Assembly (NCBI GenBank): GCA_902492205.1
Contig: CABUKU010000010.1
Location: 39,925-103,924, forward strand
Reading direction: 5' to 3'
From: an uncultured Bacteroides sp.
GTDB lineage: Bacteria; Bacteroidota; Bacteroidia; Bacteroidales; Bacteroidaceae
Length of the DNA stretch: 64,000 bases
Under the pieces are notes generated by a model. It did not search any database. It was not told where the DNA came from and was given only the letters and a program-made list of their open reading frames with translations. Both the position numbers and the translations under genes were made by a program. Position 1 is the first letter of the stretch. Each line of letters opens with the position of its first letter. This document shows, piece after piece, positions 15,336 through 24,076 of this stretch.

Positions 15336-18300
15336 ATGATTGATGATAAGTATATTGAGCAAGTTCTGGAGCGTGCGGATATTGTTGAAGTCGTTTCGGA
15401 ATATGTATCACTAAAAAAGAAAGGAGCCATTTATGTAGCGTGTTGTCCCTTCCATCAGGAGAAGACACCCTCCTTCATGGTTTCTCCGGTAAGAAATACC
15501 TGGCATTGTTTCGGTTCCTGTCAAACCGGTGGCAATGCGATTTCTTTTTTGAAAAGGCAGGGATTGACCTTTAGCGAGGCAATGTATAAGTTGGCCAACC
15601 GCTACGGGGTATTAATTGAAGAAAATAAGACTCCTCCCAGTGATGAAGAGATTCGCCAACGTGCGAAACGCGAATCACTGTTTATCATAAATGAAAAGGT
15701 GGCAGAGTTCTATGTAGAGAACCGGAAATTACCCGCTGCCGACCAAGCTAATAAATATATTGCTGCTCGATGGGGAAAAGAGTTTTCTGATGAAATGGGT
15801 ATAGGCTACGCGCCGGAGGGCTGGGATAACCTATATAAGTTTGCCCAAAAGTCCGGCTTATCCCTTGACCTGATGAAAGAAATCGGGCTGCTGAAGGAAT
15901 CGGAGAAAGGTAAGGTCTTCGATATGTACCGGAACCGGGTAATGATTCCTATCCGCGATAAGTTCTACCGGGTGATAGGGTTTACAGCTCGTGACCTGTC
16001 CGGGGAAAAGGACGTACCTAAATATATCAATTCGTCGAGTAGTGAATTGTACTCAAAGGATAACTCTTTATTCGGTATCGATACGGCACAACGGCAGGCC
16101 ATTAAGGAAGACCGGTTTTATTGTGTGGAAGGCGGGCCTGATGTGCTGCGTATGCAGTCCATCGGAGTGAGTAATACGATTGCTTCGTTAGGTGGAGCCT
16201 GGACGGAGAATCAGTTTCGGCAGATAAAGAAGATGGTCACCGGGCTTTGTTTTCTTCCGGACGCGGACCCGATTAAGCAAGGTGAACAGTACGGTACCGG
16301 GATTGGCTACGTAATGAAAAACGGAACGCTGGCCATGCAATGTGGCTTTAATGTGACCGTTCGAGAAATACCTTTAGGGGAAGGTAATGTTAAAAGCGAT
16401 CCGGATTCATTTTGTACCAATATCAGCCGGTTCAAGAGCCTGGCCGAAGAAGATTTCATTATCTGGTATGCCAGGTATGCTTTCATGGGGAAGACTACCA
16501 CTGAAGATGTAAGAGCCGCTATTGCTGAATTGTGCCGCTTGGTTGCTATTGTGGATGATGAAGTAAAACAGGATATGTATTTATCCAGGCTTCAGGAACA
16601 ATATAAAAACAAGGCACTTTGGACGAAGGCGTTCAACTTCTCTAAAAAGCAGATTCAGGCAAAAAAGATACTCGATAAAGGTAAAACAATCAATCGGGAT
16701 CTCTATCAGAAATATGGATTTTACGAAGACCATAGCTGCTATTATTCCATAACAACAGCCAATAGTGAATATCAATGGTCGAACTTCGTAATGGAACCGA
16801 TGTTCCATATAAAAGATGCTTTGTTGCCAAAGCGTCTTTATAAAATACGCAATACCAATAAGCAGGAAGAAATTATAGAAATGAAACAGGAAGACCTGGT
16901 TTCATTATCAAAGTTCAAGCAGCGCGTCGAGGGGCTTGGTAACTTTATCTGGCTGGCCACCGAAAGAGAACTGACTAAACTAAAGATGTTCCTCTATGAG
17001 CAGACTGAAACAGCCGTTGAGATTGTCCAACTGGGTTGGAACCGGAAGGGTTTCTTTGCCTATGGCAATGGAGTCTATGATACTGAGTGGCATCCGGTGG
17101 ATGAATATGGAATTGTACGTCTGGAGAACGGTAATAATTTCTATTTGCCGGCAAGCAGTAAAATCTACCATGATGAAGTGAAGCTCTTCCAATTTGAGCG
17201 TAAATTTGTTCATCTGAATTATAATGGAATATCCCTCCGGGATTATTGCCAAAAGATGATTAATGTTTCCGGTGACAATGCGAAAGTTGGCATTTGTTTC
17301 CTTCTGGCCACATTGTTCCGGGATATAATAACCGGTTATACAAAAAGTTTTCCTATTCTAAATTTGTTTGGGCCAAAAGGCTCCGGTAAATCAGAACTCG
17401 GTCATTCGCTAATGGCATTCTTCATTATCGAGAACATTCCTCCTAATATTCAGAATGCAACCATTGCCGCCATGGCGGACCTGGTTGCGCAATGTGCCAA
17501 TGCCCTTGTGCATATTGACGAGTTTAAGAATAGCATTGATATTGATAAGCGGGAGTTTCTGAAAGGGCTGTGGGATGGCGCCGGACGGTCGAGAATGAAT
17601 ATGGATCGGGATAAAAAAAGAGAAATTACGAGCGTTGATAGCGGTGTGATTCTTTCCGGTCAGGAAATGGCCACTGCCGATATTGCTCTGTTTTCACGTT
17701 TGATATACCTTACATTCAATAAATCGGAGTTCACAGATACCCAAAAGAGAATTTTTGATGATTTATTACAGACCAGGAAACGGGGTGTGTCACACTTGAC
17801 ACTTCAGATATTGCGTCACCGGGCAAAGATGGAGCAAGGTTTTATTTCGAATTACAATCAGTGTATGTCTGATATAATGGAATGTACCAAGAATGAACGC
17901 GTGGAAGACCGTATTCTAAGAAACTGGATTATTCCTTTGGCGGCTTTCAGAACGTTGGAAGGCGTGTTGGATTTACCTTTTACCTACAAAGAAATGGTAG
18001 GCATTGTGTCTGAAGGTATATTGCGCCAAAATGTGGAATGCAAATCTAACAATGAGTTGGCCAACTTCTGGAATGTAGTGAGCTATCTTCAGCAAGACGG
18101 TGAAATATTTATCGAGGCGGATTATCGGATTGATTATGTGAATGAGTTTAAATCGGATATTATCAAAGATAAGATGCGGTTCATCAGGCCCAAGCCTATA
18201 CTCCGAATGCGTAAGAGTAGGATTTTCATGCTGTATAAGAAGTTTGGCAAAATGGTGGGAGACTCTATTCTACCGGAGGGCTCCTTACTTTATTACCTGG

Positions 18301-18566
18301 AAAACTCAAAAGGCTACATGGGGAAGAATAACAGCGTCCGTTTCAAGAATATACAGAAAGGAGTGGAAGTTGCTAAACCTGTTGATGAAGGAGGTAAACT
18401 GACTTGGAAAAAAACTTCTTCGGTAGATATTGCATTATGTTTTGACTATGAAACGATCATGCAGGATTATTCTATCAACTTGGAAGTAGATTTGGTTGAT
18501 CAGGAAGAAGAACCTGTTCAGGAAGAGAGGAAGCCAGAACTAGAGCAACAACGTTTGCCATTATAA
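15336..18566 (+). CDS. bifunctional DNA primase (CHC2 zinc finger, Toprim) and helicase
   Basis: 1076 aa. The N-terminal zinc finger is DnaG-like: C37-x2-H40 (CPFHQEKTPSF) and C58-x3-C62 (CFGSC), with one more residue between the last Cys pair than the usual C-x2-C. A Toprim domain follows at ~255-330 (VEGGPDV with catalytic Glu near 265, then LPDADP near 310). The C-terminal half is a helicase-type P-loop ATPase: Walker A GPKGSGKS (~680) and Walker B ALVHIDE (~725). The protein can lay primers and unwind DNA for phage replication. It is alone after a regulated leader, ends before an intrinsic terminator and is followed by a candidate origin. Confidence 0.88.
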   Translation: MIDDKYIEQVLERADIVEVVSEYVSLKKKGAIYVACCPFHQEKTPSFMVSPVRNTWHCFGSCQTGGNAISFLKRQGLTFSEAMYKLANRYGVLIEENKTPPSDEEIRQRAKRESLFIINEKVAEFYVENRKLPAADQANKYIAARWGKEFSDEMGIGYAPEGWDNLYKFAQKSGLSLDLMKEIGLLKESEKGKVFDMYRNRVMIPIRDKFYRVIGFTARDLSGEKDVPKYINSSSSELYSKDNSLFGIDTAQRQAIKEDRFYCVEGGPDVLRMQSIGVSNTIASLGGAWTENQFRQIKKMVTGLCFLPDADPIKQGEQYGTGIGYVMKNGTLAMQCGFNVTVREIPLGEGNVKSDPDSFCTNISRFKSLAEEDFIIWYARYAFMGKTTTEDVRAAIAELCRLVAIVDDEVKQDMYLSRLQEQYKNKALWTKAFNFSKKQIQAKKILDKGKTINRDLYQKYGFYEDHSCYYSITTANSEYQWSNFVMEPMFHIKDALLPKRLYKIRNTNKQEEIIEMKQEDLVSLSKFKQRVEGLGNFIWLATERELTKLKMFLYEQTETAVEIVQLGWNRKGFFAYGNGVYDTEWHPVDEYGIVRLENGNNFYLPASSKIYHDEVKLFQFERKFVHLNYNGISLRDYCQKMINVSGDNAKVGICFLLATLFRDIITGYTKSFPILNLFGPKGSGKSELGHSLMAFFIIENIPPNIQNATIAAMADLVAQCANALVHIDEFKNSIDIDKREFLKGLWDGAGRSRMNMDRDKKREITSVDSGVILSGQEMATADIALFSRLIYLTFNKSEFTDTQKRIFDDLLQTRKRGVSHLTLQILRHRAKMEQGFISNYNQCMSDIMECTKNERVEDRILRNWIIPLAAFRTLEGVLDLPFTYKEMVGIVSEGILRQNVECKSNNELANFWNVVSYLQQDGEIFIEADYRIDYVNEFKSDIIKDKMRFIRPKPILRMRKSRIFMLYKKFGKMVGDSILPEGSLLYYLENSKGYMGKNNSVRFKNIQKGVEVAKPVDEGGKLTWKKTSSVDIALCFDYETIMQDYSINLEVDLVDQEEEPVQEERKPELEQQRLPL

Positions 18567-18589
18567 TATATCAGAATCATTATTGTGTG

Positions 18590-18628
18590 GGAGTGTAGGC
18601 GCTGTGAAGCGAATGCACTCCTTTTTTT
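18590..18628 (+). terminator. intrinsic terminator after the primase-helicase gene
   Basis: Stem GGAGTG / CACTCC with an inner CGCT-GTGA-AGCG hairpin, followed by seven T. It ends the early transcript 24 bp after the stop codon. Confidence 0.8.
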
Positions 18629-18677
18629 GTGTACCTATGGGACGCAAATTTTTGAGTTCCGTAGGGAGGAAAAGTAC

Positions 18678-18904
18678 TTCTACATCTTCTACACTTTCTA
18701 CAATGTTAATAATGAGTGGTTTAACTATAAATATACTCTTATACAACCTTCTACAAATCTCTACATTTGTAGAAGAATGTAGTCTCTCTTCTACAAAACA
18801 GGCTTTTTTCTACAAATGTAGAAGCAAAAACTAAGTGGTTGTATTGATTAAATATCTGATTATTAGCTAAATATATTTTTGTAGAAAGTGTAGAGAGTGT
18901 AGAG
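18678..18904. repeat. TTCTACA/TGTAGAA iteron array, candidate replication origin
   Basis: About 13 copies of a 7-bp unit lie in 227 bp. Three TTCTACA are at exact 9-bp spacing (18678, 18687, 18696). In the centre are TTCTACA at 18749, 18789 and 18808, CTCTACA at 18759, and inverted TGTAGAA at 18768 and 18817, forming palindromes such as TTCTACAaaTGTAGAA. Then three TGTAGA(A/G) units again have exact 9-bp spacing (18880, 18889, 18898). The array is therefore symmetric in outline and AT-rich, right after the replication gene. It is either an iteron origin or a large operator. The small ORFs crossing it are spurious repeats of Ser/Thr. Confidence 0.75.
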
Positions 18905-18972
18905 GACAAAATAGGTATGTCACAGAGAAACTTTTTTTATTTGATTCGTTGTCTGTTATATAATATAGATTG

Positions 18973-18994
18973 TCTATAATATATTGTATATTTG
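18973..18994 (+). promoter_or_regulatory. late-operon promoter 1, 22-bp motif shared with 29561-29582
   Basis: A -7 box TATATTTG (18987-18994) sits at the end of a 22-bp stretch that recurs with one change at 29561. It is 18 bp before the ATG at 19013, so the transcript would have a very short leader. It probably drives the capsid/packaging operon. Confidence 0.65.
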
Positions 18995-19012
18995 TACAAC
19001 AAAAACCTAATT

Positions 19013-19543
19013 ATGAGTGAGTTCCTGATATACCTTAAAGTGCCTGTTTATGTAGCTGAGTGGGCTATACATAGTCTTGGAATTGATAATGATGCTCTGG
19101 AAGAGAAGATTAGGAGAGATATTATTGAGTTTCCTAAAGACAGCGTAGAAAATCGACTTATAAAGAAATTCCTGGAGAAGACTCCGGCCGGAGTCTCGCC
19201 GGAGATGAAGGGTGATAGTAATCTGGGCGTTCGTATTCCTTCATACAAGCTAAAGGACCCACGTGTTTATAACTACCTGAATGAAGCATCTAAGAAGCTG
19301 CTTACTGATAGCCTTGAAACATTATTGCTCCAGAACCTATGGTCGGAGCTGGGCAGCTTGGAGAATCTGAACTGTTCAATCAAGCAAACCATTGTTTCAT
19401 GGTGCAAGATGCACGGTATTTCTGACCAGTATGAAGATACCATTGCTCAGAAATTCTATCGGCTTAGAAAACGATATGCGAAAAAAGGAATCTTTTTAGA
19501 TAAAAATCGTAACGACTTCGAGGCCGATTCTGAAACGAAGTGA
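19013..19543 (+). CDS. hypothetical protein, first gene of the capsid/packaging operon
   Basis: 176 aa from the ATG at 19013 (MSEFLIYLKVPVYVAEW); an upstream TTG at 18992 lies inside the promoter and is rejected. Mostly helical, with a basic C-terminus (KFYRLRKRYAKKGIFLDKNR) that looks nucleic-acid binding. The middle (SIKQTIVSWCKMHGISDQYE) resembles a small helical DNA-binding or adaptor domain. Family not recognised. Confidence 0.6.
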   Translation: MSEFLIYLKVPVYVAEWAIHSLGIDNDALEEKIRRDIIEFPKDSVENRLIKKFLEKTPAGVSPEMKGDSNLGVRIPSYKLKDPRVYNYLNEASKKLLTDSLETLLLQNLWSELGSLENLNCSIKQTIVSWCKMHGISDQYEDTIAQKFYRLRKRYAKKGIFLDKNRNDFEADSETK

Positions 19544-19615
19544 CACAGACCGAAATGTGCGAAACAGAGTGAAACAACATGAAACGGTGTGAAACACACC
19601 GAAATGGACCGAAAT
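19532..19615 (+). repeat. 10-bp-periodic GAAAY direct-repeat array
   Basis: GAAAC or GAAAT occurs at 19532, 19552, 19561, 19571, 19581, 19591, 19601 and 19611, with a degenerate GACAC at 19542. The spacing is 10 bp, once 9 bp, so all units face the same side of the helix. The array crosses the stop of one gene and the start region of the next. The phasing suggests a protein-binding site (packaging pac/cos recognition, origin or operator; inference), not coding constraint. Confidence 0.65.
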
Positions 19616-19630
19616 AAAAATGCTTATATT

Positions 19631-20047
19631 ATGCGCTGTAATTTACTTCATATCAAAACGGTTGAGAAATGCTTAGTTTCTGCCATGGAAACTTCTATGC
19701 GAGTTTTTAATAATGGAATTTTCCTGAAGGAAAGTTCCGGGTTTGAAAAACTGGATATTATCGGGCTGGCATCGGTAGAGGTCACCGATAAGATGGATAA
19801 TAACCAGAAGCTTTTTACGACGAAGTTGATTTTTAAAACTGCTTTGCGTCCTGAGCTGGACTTGGACCGCTTTTGTTATCGGTTAACTTCTGTGTCCGGG
19901 CAGGAATACATATTGGGTACAAAAGAGCGGCCCTATACTGTTTTTACTTCTACGGAGAATTATCCTGGTTCTACCTCCGACAAAGCCGGCTGCACATGTA
20001 CTGTTACTTACACAAACCTTTTTCCGCTTCTTACAGTCTTAGATTAG
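19631..20047 (+). CDS. hypothetical phage protein, possible virion component
   Basis: 138 aa from the ATG at 19631 (MRCNLLHIKTVEKCLVSAME). In-frame starts at 19604 (ATG) and 19589 (GTG) also exist but lie in the GAAAY array. The protein is beta-rich (LIFKTALRPELDLDRFCYRL; TCTVTYTNLFPLLTV). Its place directly before the prohead protease suggests a head-assembly part, but there is no motif to confirm this. Confidence 0.55.
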   Translation: MRCNLLHIKTVEKCLVSAMETSMRVFNNGIFLKESSGFEKLDIIGLASVEVTDKMDNNQKLFTTKLIFKTALRPELDLDRFCYRLTSVSGQEYILGTKERPYTVFTSTENYPGSTSDKAGCTCTVTYTNLFPLLTVLD

Positions 20048-20101
20048 TCTTTTTGCTTGCTGCTCTTAATGCCTAACATTGCATAAAATTAATTGTTAGG
20101 T

Positions 20102-21106
20102 ATGACATATAACATTGAAATTGACGATTACATTGGGCGTTGGGGTGTCTCTAAACAGAACATCAGCGCCCAATTAAGTGGTCTGAAAGATAAAGATGTG
20201 ACCGTCCGTATCAATTCGCTTGGTGGTTTACTGGACCATGGTCTGGATATTCGTCAGCAATTCATTGATCACGGTCGTGTTACTGCTTATCTTTTCGGAT
20301 ATGTGGCGTCTGCTGCTACGGTTGCTTCACTGGGTGCGAAGAAAGTTTGTATCTCCAAGTATGCTTTTTATTTGGTGCACAAAGTTTCGAACTGGGTGGA
20401 TGCTTGGGGACAGATGAATGCTGATCAGATTGCGGAGTTGATTGAACAGCTCAAGCAAAACAAGTTGGAAAATGACAAAATGGATATTGTTTTGGCTCAG
20501 ATGTATGCGAGCAAATGCAAGAAAAAAGTAGAGGACATTTTGGATATTCTTAAAAAAGGCGAATGGCTGACTGCTGAGGAAGCTCTTGAGTATGGCTTTG
20601 TTGATGAAATAATTGAGGAGGGTGAGAAGCTCAATTATTCTGATGCGGTAAGTCGTAAGTTCAACTCTTTGGGGTTGCCTGAACTTCCCATACGACAGAT
20701 TAAGGATGATTCTTCTTTGCTTCATAAAATTTATAATGGGATTAATAACCTTTTAGAAAAGAAGAATAAGAAGACTCCGGTTGTGACTGAGAATCAAGTT
20801 AAAACAATAATTGAAATGAAGAAAGACTTTATGAAAGTTAACTCTATCCTTCAGGTAGAAGGATTGGAGTTTAGTAATGGTAAGGTAGAGCTTACCGAAG
20901 ATCAGATGAAGGCTATTAATGACCAATTAGATGCCTTGGAATCTGATAACAAACAGCAGAAGGACAAAATTGAGGAGCAAGATACTCAGATTGAGAATCT
21001 GAAGAAGGGTTCCGGGGATGATACTACTCACATCAATGGGGATGAAGGTGGTGAAGAAAAAGCAAATGTCTTTAGCGAAGCGAAGACTTTGTACGACAGA
21101 GTATAA
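20102..21106 (+). CDS. ClpP-like (S14) prohead maturation protease with C-terminal scaffold-like region
   Basis: 334 aa from the ATG at 20102. Residues ~1-180 have the ClpP fold signature: VRINSLGGLLDHGLDIRQQF, then catalytic Ser70 in GYVASAATVASLGAKKV and catalytic His93 in FYLVHKVSNW. The C-terminal part (~225-334) is helical with a coiled coil (LDALESDNKQQKDKIEEQDT), typical of a scaffold fused to or following a head protease. In tailed phages this enzyme cleaves scaffold and capsid during head maturation. The next gene is the capsid candidate, which supports the call. Confidence 0.82.
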   Translation: MTYNIEIDDYIGRWGVSKQNISAQLSGLKDKDVTVRINSLGGLLDHGLDIRQQFIDHGRVTAYLFGYVASAATVASLGAKKVCISKYAFYLVHKVSNWVDAWGQMNADQIAELIEQLKQNKLENDKMDIVLAQMYASKCKKKVEDILDILKKGEWLTAEEALEYGFVDEIIEEGEKLNYSDAVSRKFNSLGLPELPIRQIKDDSSLLHKIYNGINNLLEKKNKKTPVVTENQVKTIIEMKKDFMKVNSILQVEGLEFSNGKVELTEDQMKAINDQLDALESDNKQQKDKIEEQDTQIENLKKGSGDDTTHINGDEGGEEKANVFSEAKTLYDRV

Positions 21107-21125
21107 ACATTTTAAAAAATAGTAT

Positions 21126-22085
21126 ATGGGTGAATTGAATTTGAGTGCTGACGTTCTTGCAAAATCCGCTATTAAAATTCGCAAGCAGTTACTTGCGATG
21201 GTGGTTATAGGTTTGCAGAACACTACACAGCATATGACAGTAAGACCGGGCATCCGGTATAAAGAAGTTGTTGGTGAGTTGAGTGGAGGTATTGAGGTTG
21301 GACCTTATTCTGAATCAAGAATTGACCAATCAGGTGTTAAGGCTACACCGCGGGAACTGGAAACATTCTTTGGTTCTGTAGTTAAAGAGTTTTCCCCGAA
21401 TAGTGTTTATCAGTCTATTTGGGGCTCTTCTATTACGAAGGGTGAGGGGTTGAAGTCTACTGAAGTCACTAATTTGGTGTTGGCTTATTTGATGAAGCAA
21501 ATGTCTAAGAGCTTTAATAAGTGTGTTTGGAATGCAGTTCGGAATGCAAGTGGATCTAAGACAGTCGATTTGTTTAATGGCTTTGATACGATAGCTCAGA
21601 CAGAAATCACTGCCGGCAATTTAACTAAGGACTTAAATAACTTATTTTCATTTACAGAAGAGGTAAATGCCACTAATGCAGTGGATATGCTGAAGACTTT
21701 TTATCGTACGGCTTCTGATGAACTCCAGGGAGAAAAAACTAAATTGTTTATCCCGAAGTTCATCTACAATGCCTATGTTGATGATTATCAGGCAACGGTA
21801 GGTTCTGTTCCTTATAACAAGGAATTTAATAAAACATTCCTGGAGGGTAGTGATGACATGTGCGAGTTGGTTGCTTTATCAAGCAAGAAAGGTTCTAATT
21901 TCATTCAACTGAGCACAAAAGAAAATATGTTAGTCGGAGTGGATCAGGAGAGTGACTTGGAAAAAATTACAGTAGAAAAGCATGCTGCTTTCGTTTTGCA
22001 ATTCATTGCTACTCTTTTCTTTGGCTGTCAGTACGAGTCTATTTCTCCGGAAAGATTGTTGGTTGGTAAATTATTCACTGCATAA
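21126..22085 (+). CDS. probable major capsid protein
   Basis: 319 aa, directly after the prohead protease, which is the usual place and size for an HK97-fold capsid protein. It has an N-terminal helical region, then a beta-rich body with VGPYSESRIDQSGVKATPRE and a segment EKTKLFIPKFIYNAYVDDYQ resembling the 'peptide in a capsid P-domain' style. No motif proves it; the call rests on position, length and composition. Confidence 0.65.
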   Translation: MGELNLSADVLAKSAIKIRKQLLAMVVIGLQNTTQHMTVRPGIRYKEVVGELSGGIEVGPYSESRIDQSGVKATPRELETFFGSVVKEFSPNSVYQSIWGSSITKGEGLKSTEVTNLVLAYLMKQMSKSFNKCVWNAVRNASGSKTVDLFNGFDTIAQTEITAGNLTKDLNNLFSFTEEVNATNAVDMLKTFYRTASDELQGEKTKLFIPKFIYNAYVDDYQATVGSVPYNKEFNKTFLEGSDDMCELVALSSKKGSNFIQLSTKENMLVGVDQESDLEKITVEKHAAFVLQFIATLFFGCQYESISPERLLVGKLFTA

Positions 22086-22103
22086 TCAAGGAAGGGAGTT
22101 ATT

Positions 22104-22721
22104 ATGAAAAATTGTGATAGCGCTGATTTGTACAACTCATTAGATTGGTGTAAAGGTACAACTGTTCTTCCGGGGATTCGTCCCCGCGTTTTCTTCACCA
22201 AGAAATCGAATATTGTAAAGTGGCCATTACTACCGGAAGAAGTTGCTACCGGTAAAACAATGGGTGTTTTGGCTACTTATGTGGGCAACTTTGAGTTGGT
22301 CGCCGATAAAAAGTGGCTCGCTTTGGATATATTAACGGCTGAATCTCCGGTAACCTCGGAGTCTCAAGGCGATATGCCGGCGCGTTCTTTCCTTAACAAA
22401 GTTACTCTCAAGCATGCCGGAGTAGAGGAAGAAGCCACTGGCTTTGCTCGTCAGGCGAATGCTGATGATTTGGTTTACCTGGTTCAGCAACGTAATGGAA
22501 AGTTCCGGGTTGTAGGTAACGAAATGTTTGAGACAGATACGAAGCCAAGCCAGGAACTGGGAGCCAGTCACACAGATAAAGCCGGTACTTCGTTAGCTGT
22601 TGAAGTTACTGATATTTGCCCGTCTCCCTTCTATCCGGGAAAGATTGAAACGGAAGACGGGGACATCTCCGGTGCTGATGGCAGTGCATGGGCGGACCCG
22701 TCACTGGCTCCATCAGAATAA
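22104..22721 (+). CDS. hypothetical virion protein (possible capsid decoration)
   Basis: 205 aa following the capsid candidate, with a good ribosome-binding site (AAGGGAG, 8 nt before the ATG). It has a Cys in the first residues (MKNCDSADLYNSLDWC), a beta-rich middle (TKKSNIVKWPLLPEEVATGK) and an acidic tail (IETEDGDISGADGSAWADPS). Position right after the capsid fits a decoration or vertex protein; there is no direct evidence. Confidence 0.5.
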   Translation: MKNCDSADLYNSLDWCKGTTVLPGIRPRVFFTKKSNIVKWPLLPEEVATGKTMGVLATYVGNFELVADKKWLALDILTAESPVTSESQGDMPARSFLNKVTLKHAGVEEEATGFARQANADDLVYLVQQRNGKFRVVGNEMFETDTKPSQELGASHTDKAGTSLAVEVTDICPSPFYPGKIETEDGDISGADGSAWADPSLAPSE

Positions 22722-22741
22722 TATTAGTTCAAAATCAGGAT

Positions 22742-22766
22742 GGTGACATGGGAATACTATGTCACC
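22742..22766 (+). terminator. hairpin in the gap after the capsid genes (partial terminator)
   Basis: Perfect 8-bp stem GGTGACAT / ATGTCACC with a 9-nt loop, followed by ATTCTTTTAA. It lies between two genes of the same operon, so it may lower downstream transcript level, giving more capsid than later proteins. Confidence 0.55.
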
Positions 22767-22787
22767 ATTCTTTTAAATTCAAAAAAT

Positions 22788-23576
22788 ATGGATGAGAAAT
22801 TGACTCAACAGATACAGGATTATATTAACGCAGAACCGTCCGAACGTGATATTGAAGCCGGTGCATTGCTACTTTTGAAATTGAATCGAAATCGTGTACT
22901 CTACAACAATATAATCCGTAAACCACAAAGGTTTGCTGATAAGTTATTATACGAGCTAAAGAAGCATTTGAATATCAGATTGGATCAGAAGACAATTGAG
23001 GATGTTGTCCTGATGGAAAAGGCTCTTCTTCCTAAAACAGCCAAATTGATTGCAAAGGCTGTCCCGGTTCCGACAAAAGAAGATCCTAAAGCAACGGTTG
23101 CCAAAGGTAAACGTAAAGACCATGATTCTCTTCCTGAAGAGATTCAGCAGTTATGGACTGATTGTGCCGGTATATTCAAAAATATCAAGTTACTCCATGA
23201 GAACTTGAAAAAAATGGGAAAATCGGCTCCCTGTGACCGGTACGAATTACTCAAGCAATTGGATGAACAGGATACATTGTATCGCTCTAAGATGGCGGAT
23301 TATGATAAATTTAAAGTTGGAGCCGAGCTTCCCAGTACTGCGAAGAAAAAAACGGAAGAACAGACTCCGGCAGAGGTTGCTAAGGCGGTAAATGCTGCCC
23401 GTACTTATCTTTCAAAGAATAAAGATAAGTTGAAGCAACTGCTTGCTGAAAAGTCGGATAAATACCCTGAACTGCGTGATAAGATGCAGGAACGTTATTC
23501 TTTCCTGATTGAGTCTGGGAACCAGGTTGATGACGAACAGAAAAAAGAACTGGCTGCCGGTGGATTGACTGTATGA
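22788..23576 (+). CDS. hypothetical helical phage protein
   Basis: 262 aa from the ATG at 22788 (MDEKLTQQIQDYINAEPSER); the in-frame ATG at 22740 lies in the preceding hairpin and is rejected. Highly helical and charged throughout, with Lys-rich linkers (VPVPTKEDPKATVAKGKRKD). No motif. It overlaps the next gene by 4 bp (ATGA), so translation is coupled. May be a scaffold or packaging accessory protein (inference). Confidence 0.55.
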   Translation: MDEKLTQQIQDYINAEPSERDIEAGALLLLKLNRNRVLYNNIIRKPQRFADKLLYELKKHLNIRLDQKTIEDVVLMEKALLPKTAKLIAKAVPVPTKEDPKATVAKGKRKDHDSLPEEIQQLWTDCAGIFKNIKLLHENLKKMGKSAPCDRYELLKQLDEQDTLYRSKMADYDKFKVGAELPSTAKKKTEEQTPAEVAKAVNAARTYLSKNKDKLKQLLAEKSDKYPELRDKMQERYSFLIESGNQVDDEQKKELAAGGLTV

Positions 23577-24076
23577 AGATCATAGATGAAATACTGAAAC
23601 CGTTATCCACTGCACCCTTGCAGGCGTATGTGGATAACCGTATTCAGCTTTATGATGTTATCGAAAAAATTCTGAAGGAAACGGGGCCTGCGGAGATTTA
23701 TATTTCTACGTTTTCCACATCTGAAGAATTTCTCCGTCGGATATATAAATTCAGATCGGCCAAACTAATAACCAAGGCAATTATGTTGACTGACTTGAAG
23801 GCATCGAAGAAGACCATGAATCTTTATCGCTTTGTGTCGATGGTTTTCGATCAGGTTTATTTAGGTGAAAATCACTCAAAAGTGATTCTTATCCATAATG
23901 ATCGGTGGTCTGTGAGTGTGTGTACTTCACAGAATCAGACACGTGGGAACCGGGTGGAGAGTGGAATGATCTCTACGGACAATGCCATATTTCAGTCTCT
24001 CTTTGTGTCGTTATCGCAAATTATTCAAACGAAAACAATACAGTTAGATGGTTTATTCAAAAGAACAGTTGATTGA
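23573..24076 (+). CDS. degenerate phospholipase D-like domain protein
   Basis: 167 aa. The segment GENHSKVILIHND matches the start of the PLD HxK motif (H-x-K) but the Asp is two residues later than in HxKxxxxD. The downstream NQTRGNRVESGMISTD resembles the GSxN/NxRxE.G.I end of PLD-like nucleases. One half-site only and an altered motif suggest a non-catalytic or dimeric fold. Such proteins are seen in phage packaging regions; the role here is unknown. It overlaps the next gene by 29 bp. Confidence 0.5.
   Translation: MKIIDEILKPLSTAPLQAYVDNRIQLYDVIEKILKETGPAEIYISTFSTSEEFLRRIYKFRSAKLITKAIMLTDLKASKKTMNLYRFVSMVFDQVYLGENHSKVILIHNDRWSVSVCTSQNQTRGNRVESGMISTDNAIFQSLFVSLSQIIQTKTIQLDGLFKRTVD

Noticed and set aside
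18583..18834. Overlapping ORFs rich in Ser/Thr in the iteron array
   Set aside because: Their sequence is only the translated TTCTACA repeat; they cross a terminator.
18678..18904. CRISPR-like array
   Set aside because: Units are 7 bp at 9-10 bp spacing, in both orientations; no spacers of 30-40 bp and no cas genes.
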